The translations under genes were made by a program, and so were the position numbers. A stretch of 64,000 bases of DNA from NCBI RefSeq assembly GCF_000154705.2, contig NZ_CM002917.1, forward strand, positions 2,498,461 through 2,562,460, in the 5' to 3' direction. The stretch comes from Hoeflea phototrophica DFL-43 (GTDB taxonomy: Bacteria; Pseudomonadota; Alphaproteobacteria; Rhizobiales; Rhizobiaceae). This document shows positions 57,856 to 64,000 of the stretch, one piece after another (the first letter of the stretch is position 1; each line of letters begins with the position of its first letter). The notes below the pieces were generated by a model, which was given only the letters and a program-made list of their open reading frames with translations, was not told the DNA's origin and made no database searches.

Positions 57856-58431
57856 CTAGCGCTCGATCGTGCCGGTACGGCGCATCTTCTTCTGCAGCAG
57901 AAGAACACCGTAGAGCAGCGCTTCGGCTGTGGGCGGGCAGCCCGGTACATAGATGTCGACGGGCACCACGCGGTCGCAGCCGCGCACCACCGAATAGGAA
58001 TAGTGGTAGTAACCGCCGCCATTGGCGCAGGACCCCATCGAGATCACGTAACGCGGCTCGGGCATCTGGTCGTAGACCTTCCGCAGAGCAGGCGCCATCT
58101 TGTTGGTCAGCGTGCCCGCAACGATCATCACGTCGGACTGGCGCGGGCTGGCGCGCGGCGCGAAACCGAAGCGCTCGGCATCGTAGCGCGGCATCGACAT
58201 CTGCATCATCTCGACGGCGCAACAGGCCAGTCCAAAGGTCATCCACATCAGCGATCCGGTGCGCGACCAGTTGATCAGCTCATCGGTCGAGGTGACCAGA
58301 AACCCCTTGTCGGCGAGTTCATTGTTGACCTCACCAAAGAACGCATCATCCTGCCCCACCGGCTTGCCGGTGTTGGGATCGATGATCCCCTTGGCCGCGG
58401 GCGCCACCAGTGTCTGGTTGCTCACTCCCAT
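57856..58431 (-). CDS. nuoB: NADH-quinone oxidoreductase subunit B
   Basis: NuoB carries the terminal [4Fe-4S] cluster N2, which donates to quinone. The product is 191 residues. The four cluster ligands are visible in [12 protein letters not shown] (adjacent cysteines), [10 protein letters not shown] and [15 protein letters not shown]. The ATG at 58431 with GGGAGC upstream is preferred; its coding sequence overlaps the end of nuoA by ten bases. Confidence 0.97.
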   Translation of the reverse strand: MGVSNQTLVAPAAKGIIDPNTGKPVGQDDAFFGEVNNELADKGFLVTSTDELINWSRTGSLMWMTFGLACCAVEMMQMSMPRYDAERFGFAPRASPRQSDVMIVAGTLTNKMAPALRKVYDQMPEPRYVISMGSCANGGGYYHYSYSVVRGCDRVVPVDIYVPGCPPTAEALLYGVLLLQKKMRRTGTIER

Positions 58432-58787
58432 TCGAGCGCTCCCTTTTTCCATTCATAGATGAAGCCGACCGTCAGAACGCCGAGAAACACCATCATTGAC
58501 CAGAACCCAATCCAGCCAATCTCACCGAACGAGACCGCCCAGGGAAACAGGAATGCCACTTCAAGGTCGAAAATGATGAAAAGAATCGACACCAGATAAA
58601 AGCGCACATCGAATTTCATGCGTGCGTCGTCAAATGCGTTGAAGCCGCATTCATAGGCGGAGAGCTTTTCGGGATCGGGGTTTTTGTAGGCAATCGCAAA
58701 TGGCGCAATCAGCAGGGCCAGTCCGATCACCAGCGCCAAACCGATGAAGATCGCAATCGGCACATATGCGCCCAAAAGTTCCGTCAT
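58422..58787 (-). CDS. nuoA: NADH-quinone oxidoreductase subunit A
   Basis: NuoA is a three-helix membrane subunit at the start of the complex I gene cluster. The product is 121 residues, the usual size. The loop [20 protein letters not shown], with the conserved Cys, is the switch loop near the quinone site; [20 protein letters not shown] begins helix 2. The promoter must lie in the 485-base interval upstream. Confidence 0.97.
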   Translation of the reverse strand: MTELLGAYVPIAIFIGLALVIGLALLIAPFAIAYKNPDPEKLSAYECGFNAFDDARMKFDVRFYLVSILFIIFDLEVAFLFPWAVSFGEIGWIGFWSMMVFLGVLTVGFIYEWKKGALEWE

Positions 58788-59272
58788 GATGTCCGTTCCT
58801 GTATCCGCTGCGGTAAAAGCCCCGGCCCTGCATCAAGGTCTGGAGCCAACGCCCTGCCCGCGCGGCGTATCATGTTGCAACGCGGCGTGGTTAGCGCAGC
58901 CTGCTTGGGTGCGCAAGAGCGCGCGCGTCTTTATGATGAGATAGTACCAGCTTTAACCCGCCAGTGTCTCAGTTCGCTGATATTCATCACTGGTCTTTTT
59001 CATATGCTCTTTCAATCGCTTACGGAAAACAAGGCAAAAAACGGCAACGGCAGCGGTTATGAGTCGCACCGCAGACTGCATTGCTGCAACCGCAGCCGGT
59101 GGAGAGACAAGTGAGTCGTCCCGGCGAGTCAGAAAACAACACCAACAGAGTGAACAATTACAGGTTCAATCACCAAGGCCCGCACATCCGGAAGTAGAGC
59201 GAAGACATACCGCTCCAATTGGAAACGAGCTGGATTTGGACTGTCGGGACGGAAGAAAAGGGAATTGAAAAA
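58788..59272. other. Intergenic region between nuoA and tRNA-Asp
   Basis: No gene is supported in these 485 bases. The nuo promoter should lie here on the minus strand. The right half is moderately AT-rich and may also hold the promoter of nothing else, since the tRNA is read towards it. No FNR/FixK or Irr-type box was seen. Confidence 0.45.
58889..58916 (-). promoter_or_regulatory. Possible nuo promoter
   Basis: On the minus strand TTGCGC (58916-58911), a 16-base spacer and CTAACC (58894-58889) resemble an alphaproteobacterial promoter about 100 bases before the nuoA ATG. Both boxes are imperfect. Confidence 0.3.
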
Positions 59273-59349
59273 TGGCGCGAGTGACGGGGCTCGAACCCGC
59301 GACCTCCGGCGTGACAGGCCGGCACTCTAACCAACTGAGCTACACCCGC
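59273..59349 (-). tRNA. tRNA-Asp (GTC)
   Basis: On the minus strand the cloverleaf starts GCGGGTGTAGCTCAGTTGG. The acceptor stem GCGGGTG pairs with CACTCGC, the anticodon loop CCTGTCACG has anticodon GTC (Asp), and the T-arm is GCGGGTTCGAGCCCCGT. CCA is encoded. The length is 77 bases. Confidence 0.97.
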
Positions 59350-59597
59350 GCATTTTTCACTCGGAACAAGCGGTGGCCGCCGTTCCGTGAGCGGCTGATT
59401 ACGGCGTTCGTGTTTGGGTGTCAAGCGCTCAATGCGAAGGAAAAACCACAATCGTCAAACTTGCCGTCCACACCTGCGGCATAGAAGCTTTGTCCTGCGG
59501 CCATGATTGCGGCCCGCGCAACATTATCACGATCCGTGTGCGCGATTTTTGTTGCGAAACGCGCGCGAACGCCCTAAAGCAGGCGCCACCTGACTGG

Positions 59598-59673
<76 letters not shown>

Positions 59674-59740
59674 TTTTCCCTGACATTCCTGATGGATGCG
59701 GAAGCGTTTGCGGTCGAACCGCCGCACCAATGCCGGGCAA

Positions 59741-60910
59741 TCAGTTTTCGGGCTTTACAGCTTGGGTTTGCGTGCCCTTGCTGCATGCCAGCACCCCACC
59801 AGTCGCAGGCTCGGTGACACCCGTCGTTCCGGGATAGGTGATCGGCAAGCCCGCAAGCGAGCGCACCGCGAGCCAGGCCCAGGCCTCAGCTTCCATCGAA
59901 TCACCGTTGAGACCAGCCTCTTCGGCGATGATCACCTCGCCGGAATGGCGGGTGGCGACGGTGAGATCCTCGACAATCATCCGGTTGTGACGCCCGCCGC
60001 CGGTCAATATCCACAATTTAGGCTTCTCCGGCAGATGGGCCTGCGCCTTTTCGATCGCGGCAGCCGTGACGAAAGCCAGAGTGCGCGCACCATCCTCAAG
60101 TCCAGCCTCGTGATCTTCCGGCGGCAAAAAGTCATTGCGGTCAAGCGAGATCCGCTCCCTTGCCGTGAAGAACGGCGAGGAAAGATAGCGGTTGGCAAGC
60201 CCCGACAGCACCCGCCCCTCGGACGCGATCGCCCCGCCCGAATCGTAGGGAATGCCGGCATGACGCGTGACCCACTGGTCGATCAGCGCATTGCCCGGCC
60301 CGCTGTCGAAGGCCAGCAGGGTTCCGTCCGCGCCAATATAGGTGATGTTGGAAATCCCGCCGATATTTACAAAGGCCACCGGCATCTTGCCGGCCCAATC
60401 GCCCGAAAGCCCTGCCGCGAGCGCCCGGTGGTAGGCCGGAACCAGCGGAGCCCCCTGCCCGCCCAGCTCCATGTCGCGCGCGCGCAGGTCGTAAACAACA
60501 TCAATTCCGGTTTCCGCTGCAAGCACCGCACCATCGCCCAATTGCACGGTCAGCGCCTGGCGCGGGCGGTGCAACACGGTCTGGCCGTGAAAGCCGATCA
60601 CATCGATATCGCCGGCGGGCAGCCCTTCCCGGGTCAGAAACGCCTGCACCGCCCTTGCATGCAGGTCTGTGAGTTCCGTTTCAATTGCAACAAGGTCACC
60701 CGGCCGCTGATCACGTTCCTCGATTGCCTTCGCTGCCTCGAGGCCGACTTCCAGCCGCTTGCGAAACTTGGGATCAAACGGCGTGAAGGATGATGCACCG
60801 CGCAAGACGACGGCATCGCCATCGGTGTCGAGCAGCGCCAGATCGATGCCATCCATGGATGTGCCGCTCATCAGCCCGATGGCCCGTTTCACACTGCCTT
60901 CATTCGCCAT
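59741..60910 (-). CDS. anmK: Anhydro-N-acetylmuramic acid kinase
   Basis: AnmK cleaves and phosphorylates anhydro-MurNAc, a step in recycling cell-wall peptidoglycan. The product is 389 residues. [20 protein letters not shown] near the N-terminus is the ASKHA phosphate-1 motif, [13 protein letters not shown] is the catalytic-region motif (Asp/Gly/His), and [14 protein letters not shown] and [15 protein letters not shown] are phosphate-2 and adenosine motifs. The ATG at 60910 ([16 protein letters not shown]) is chosen over the longer frame that crosses the tyrS leader. It is divergent from tyrS, a common pairing in alphaproteobacteria. Confidence 0.96.
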   Translation of the reverse strand: MANEGSVKRAIGLMSGTSMDGIDLALLDTDGDAVVLRGASSFTPFDPKFRKRLEVGLEAAKAIEERDQRPGDLVAIETELTDLHARAVQAFLTREGLPAGDIDVIGFHGQTVLHRPRQALTVQLGDGAVLAAETGIDVVYDLRARDMELGGQGAPLVPAYHRALAAGLSGDWAGKMPVAFVNIGGISNITYIGADGTLLAFDSGPGNALIDQWVTRHAGIPYDSGGAIASEGRVLSGLANRYLSSPFFTARERISLDRNDFLPPEDHEAGLEDGARTLAFVTAAAIEKAQAHLPEKPKLWILTGGGRHNRMIVEDLTVATRHSGEVIIAEEAGLNGDSMEAEAWAWLAVRSLAGLPITYPGTTGVTEPATGGVLACSKGTQTQAVKPEN

Positions 60911-61073
60911 CCTGCCCCGTCTCCCTTTGCCGCCAGCGACACGCGTATCTGAGCCCGCGCGTGGCTTTGGTTGAATGCGCCGCGTGCCAGTGCTAAAGCC
61001 GCGCCGGGCGCAGGATCCAGACCGACGCCCGTGTTTTTTCCGGCCCCGCCGAGATAACCTCAAGGACAGTGAC

Positions 61074-62327
61074 ATGTCAGCCTACAAATCCGACTTTCTC
61101 AACATCCTCAACGAGCGCGGGTTCATTCACCAGTGCTCCGACTTTGAAGGCCTCGACACTTTGGCTTCCAAAGGCGAGGCTGTCGGCTATATCGGCTACG
61201 ACTGCACCGCGCCCTCGCTGCACATCGGCAATTATCTCACCATGATGATGCTCTACTGGCTTCAGCAGAGCGGCAACAAGCCGATTGCGCTGATGGGCGG
61301 CGGCACCACCATGGTAGGAGATCCGTCGGGCAAGGACGAGACCCGTCAGCTGCGCACGGTCGAGGAAATCGGTGCCAACAAGGATTCGATCAAGCAGGTC
61401 TTTTCCCGCGTGCTCAATTTCGGCGACGGCGCCCATGATGCGATCATGGTCGACAATGCCGACTGGCTGCTCAAGCTGAGCTATATCGACATGCTCCGCG
61501 ATGTCGGCCGGCATTTTTCGGTCAACCGCATGCTGTCTATGGATTCGGTCCGACTGCGCCTCGAGCGGGAGCAGGAGATGAGCTTCATCGAGTTCAACTA
61601 CATGGTCTGCCAGTCCTATGACTATGTCGAACTGGCGCGCCGCTATGGCTGCAACCTGCAGATGGGCGGGTCTGACCAGTGGGGCAACATCGTCAACGGC
61701 GTCGAGCTTGGCCGCCGCATGGGCACCCACCAGCTCTATGCGCTGACCACGCCATTGCTGACCACCGCCTCGGGCGAGAAGATGGGCAAGACTGCCAATG
61801 GCGCAGTCTGGCTCAACGCCGACATGTTCAGCGCCTGGGATTTCTGGCAGTACTGGCGGAATGCCGAGGACGCCGATGTCGGCCGCTTCCTCAAGCGCTT
61901 CACCATTCTGCCGATGGATGAAATCCGACGCCTGGAAGCGCTACAAGGCGCCGAGATCAACGAAGCCAAGAAGGTGCTGGCCAATGAGGCGACAGCGCTC
62001 CTGCACGGCCGCGCCGCAGCCGAGGAAGCCGCCGAAACCGCCCGCAAGACCTTTGAGGAAGGTGCGATCTCGGACAATCTGCCAACGATCTCAATTCCAT
62101 CGGACGAATTGCAGTCCGGCGTCGGACTGCTCGCGCTGTTCGTGCGCGCGGGCCTGGCCGGATCCAATGGCGAAGCCCGCCGTCATGTCCAGGGCGGGGC
62201 GATCAAGCTCAACGACGTGGCGATCAGCGACGACAAGACCCTGGTCAATTCCGGCTATCTCAATGATGACGGCGTGATCAAGCTGTCGCTGGGCAAGAAG
62301 AAGCACGTTCTCGTCCGCCCGCAGTAA
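61074..62327 (+). CDS. tyrS: Tyrosyl-tRNA synthetase
   Basis: This class I enzyme charges tRNA-Tyr. The product is 417 residues, the usual size. The HIGH-type motif is LHIGNY at about residues 49-54; the KMSKS-type loop is EKMGKT, a common TyrRS variant. [10 protein letters not shown] and [15 protein letters not shown] are tyrosine- and tRNA-site signatures. The C-terminal S4 domain contains [17 protein letters not shown]. The ATG at 61074 follows CTCAAGGACAGTGAC, with an AAGGA site. A hairpin downstream may end transcription. Confidence 0.97.
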   Translation: MSAYKSDFLNILNERGFIHQCSDFEGLDTLASKGEAVGYIGYDCTAPSLHIGNYLTMMMLYWLQQSGNKPIALMGGGTTMVGDPSGKDETRQLRTVEEIGANKDSIKQVFSRVLNFGDGAHDAIMVDNADWLLKLSYIDMLRDVGRHFSVNRMLSMDSVRLRLEREQEMSFIEFNYMVCQSYDYVELARRYGCNLQMGGSDQWGNIVNGVELGRRMGTHQLYALTTPLLTTASGEKMGKTANGAVWLNADMFSAWDFWQYWRNAEDADVGRFLKRFTILPMDEIRRLEALQGAEINEAKKVLANEATALLHGRAAAEEAAETARKTFEEGAISDNLPTISIPSDELQSGVGLLALFVRAGLAGSNGEARRHVQGGAIKLNDVAISDDKTLVNSGYLNDDGVIKLSLGKKKHVLVRPQ

Positions 62328-62348
62328 CGCGACCGGACACGACATACG

Positions 62349-62380
62349 GACCGCCGTCAGCAAGTCTGCCGGCGGTCTTG
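62349..62380. terminator. Hairpin between convergent tyrS and the AsmA-like gene
   Basis: GACCGCCG (62349-62356) pairs perfectly with CGGCGGTC (62370-62377) in the 59-base gap between two convergent genes. The T-content after it is low on the plus strand, so it is a probable but not strong bidirectional terminator. Confidence 0.5.
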
Positions 62381-62386
62381 CTGTCT

Positions 62387-64000
62387 TCAGGGACGGTACT
62401 CGAAGATCGAGCGGAACACGCCCGGCGCAATCACCGACAGCGGATTGACCTGCAGAAGCGGTGAATCGGTCTTTCCGGTCATCCGGAAAGTGATGCCGAT
62501 CAAGCCACGGTCACGGCCATTGCCGAGCAGCACACCAATCAGCGGCAACTCACTGAACAGCCGGTTTACCCCATAGGCAGGCATGAAGGTCCCGGTCATG
62601 TCGATGCGCCCCTCGGCGTCACGCACCGTTCCCTGGAAAGATGCGCCGATCTGTGGCCCCCGCACCACGCCTTCACTGACCACCACCGCGCCATTGCCCG
62701 TGACGAGCTTCGCATTGGCAATCTCGAAACGGGCCTCTGAAACATCGATTTCGGTTCTCACGGTTTCACGCAGGCTGCGGCCGTCCTGCTTGCTGCGGGT
62801 TGAAACAAGCGAATCGAGCCGCGGCTCCCCCACCACCGTGAAATTGCGGATGTCGATGGCCCCACGCCTCAAAGGCCCACCCTGACGGCTGAGGCGAATG
62901 TTGAGAAGACCACCCTGGATCCTGGAATAGATTCCGGAAAAACGGGCGAATGCACCCGCGTCGCCGCTGGTCATCTGAACCGTGTCATTCTCGCCCTCGC
63001 CATTGATGGCGATCACAACCGCCTGCCCGCTTTGGCTGACGGCCTTGAAATCGAGCAGGGAAATCTGCTCACCCTGCCCGCGATAGCGGATACTTCCCGA
63101 AGAAAATTTTTCATCCGAATAGCCAAGAACCGCATCAACATTGCCGCTGACCTCAATCAGCGGCGATGAGCCGTCGCTCGCCTTGCTGGACGCGTTGGAT
63201 TTGGCGAGATCAATGATCGGACGCGCGTCAAAGGCCACGCCGCCAACCTCAATCTTGTAGCCGCGAGCCGTCTTGGCAATGCTCGCGCGGTAGTTTTCGC
63301 GTGGTGACAAGGCAACCTTGGTAAACTCGGCACTGCTCAAGGCGCCATCTGTGAGTGTGACCACTCCGTTCGCTGAAAAGCCGTCACCGCTCAGCTCAAG
63401 CTCGGACAGCCGTGTCGTTCCGTTCTCCGTGGTCATGGCAAATTTGAGCTCGGCCGCCACACCCGCCCCCTTGGTCCAACCGATGCCCGGCACGGTCAAC
63501 GTGGCCGGTTTGAGATCAAGCGTGACCATGGATTCTGCCTTGGCGGATGTTTCCATCGTAAACCCGACCGGTCCGGAAATCAGCGCTCCGCTGCCCGGCG
63601 CAATGGCTTCACGCACTTCGGGGTCGAGCATGCCCGACAGCTTTCGTTTGCCCTCGACGCCGGAATTGCCCACCGGCTGCACCACATCAAGCGTCATGCG
63701 GGTGCCGTCGATATCGGCATCTGTCTTCAATTCTGCCCGGACCGGAGTGACGGACAGAGTACCATCCATCCGTTTCAGTGAGCGGCCTTCCACCGGTTTG
63801 GCGATATCAACCCCGGCCATCTCAAGCTCCACCGTCCAGTCAGGCGGAGGCGGTGACTGGGTGGCGATCAACCCGAAACGCGCTGTCACCTGCGAGGAGA
63901 TACGGCCATCGAGGTCTTCCGGCTCGAGCCCGATCCGGTCCAGCGCCTTGATCGGGTGATATGTAATCAGTTCAGCCACCGCGTCGGCATCGCCGCTCAC
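62387..64000 (-). CDS. AsmA/YhdP-like protein, 3' part
   Basis: The gene runs off the right edge, so its N-terminus is missing; the 537 visible residues are the C-terminal part. They are rich in beta strands, with few Cys, like the periplasm-spanning DUF3971/AsmA-family proteins involved in envelope lipid transport. The end is characteristic: GTFMPAYGVNRLFSELPLIG, then GLIGITFRMTGKTDSP and VNPLSVIAPGVFRSIFEY, the AsmA-like C-terminal region. An N-terminal membrane anchor would be expected outside the window. It is the second AsmA-superfamily protein here besides TamB, and converges with tyrS. Confidence 0.88.
   Translation of the reverse strand: MSGDADAVAELITYHPIKALDRIGLEPEDLDGRISSQVTARFGLIATQSPPPPDWTVELEMAGVDIAKPVEGRSLKRMDGTLSVTPVRAELKTDADIDGTRMTLDVVQPVGNSGVEGKRKLSGMLDPEVREAIAPGSGALISGPVGFTMETSAKAESMVTLDLKPATLTVPGIGWTKGAGVAAELKFAMTTENGTTRLSELELSGDGFSANGVVTLTDGALSSAEFTKVALSPRENYRASIAKTARGYKIEVGGVAFDARPIIDLAKSNASSKASDGSSPLIEVSGNVDAVLGYSDEKFSSGSIRYRGQGEQISLLDFKAVSQSGQAVVIAINGEGENDTVQMTSGDAGAFARFSGIYSRIQGGLLNIRLSRQGGPLRRGAIDIRNFTVVGEPRLDSLVSTRSKQDGRSLRETVRTEIDVSEARFEIANAKLVTGNGAVVVSEGVVRGPQIGASFQGTVRDAEGRIDMTGTFMPAYGVNRLFSELPLIGVLLGNGRDRGLIGITFRMTGKTDSPLLQVNPLSVIAPGVFRSIFEYRP

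Overview
The window is a stretch of high-GC chromosome from an alphaproteobacterium of the Rhizobiales. The evidence is the complete nuo cluster in its rhizobial order (A-B-C-D-E-F-G-H-I-J-K-L-M-N, then birA, rnj, mce, a DUF1467 gene), the single suf operon headed by an extra cysteine desulfurase, the B12-dependent ribonucleotide reductase NrdJ, the proS-lolC-lolD block and an Irr-type iron box. A marine Rhizobiaceae-like genus such as Hoeflea would fit, but that genus is only an impression.

Layout. 1-4.2 kb: end of a CinA-type gene, a universal stress protein behind an FNR/FixK-like box, xanthine phosphoribosyltransferase (gpt), an MFS exporter overlapping gpt, and a NUDIX hydrolase. 4.2-8.5 kb: nrdJ behind a long leader with two NrdR-like boxes one canonical 31-bp step apart. 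8.5-10.4 kb: a decayed RES-family (toxin-like) gene with a poly-T frameshift, cut by an IS3-family element and followed by palindromic repeats. 10.4-21.4 kb, mostly on the minus strand: a DUF6481 gene, glycerophosphodiester phosphodiesterase, a small PhnA-like gene (plus strand), then selO, msrA and msrB (redox repair) and tamA-tamB (outer-membrane assembly). 21.6-24.2 kb: a dimethylglycine/sarcosine dehydrogenase-like flavoprotein. 24.2-31.9 kb: suf operon (cysteine desulfurase, sufB, C, D, S, T, A) on the minus strand with an Irr-like box upstream. 32-34.8 kb: an alpha/beta hydrolase, then an AT-richer insert with two unrecognised genes. 34.9-38.2 kb: proS-lolC-lolD. 38.2-39 kb: long intergenic region with a candidate structured small RNA. 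39-58.8 kb: the nuo cluster and its downstream genes, all on the minus strand. 59.3-64 kb: tRNA-Asp, tRNA-Val, anmK, tyrS and the end of an AsmA-like gene.

How it works together. The nuo genes encode complete respiratory complex I. Three non-standard genes are embedded among them: a small secreted protein overlapping nuoD, a 77-residue coiled-coil protein between nuoE and nuoF, and a 291-residue membrane-anchored protein between nuoF and nuoG. The C-terminal helix-hairpin-helix-like module of the last is also fused to the end of NuoE. The suf operon supplies the Fe-S clusters that complex I needs. These nuo accessory genes are the best candidates for under-described biology here, followed by the intergenic small RNA, the orphan pair at 33.2-34.7 kb and the regulatory boxes.

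There is no CRISPR array, rRNA gene or prophage in the window. Start codons were chosen from ribosome-binding sites and family N-termini, and often differ from the longest open frame.
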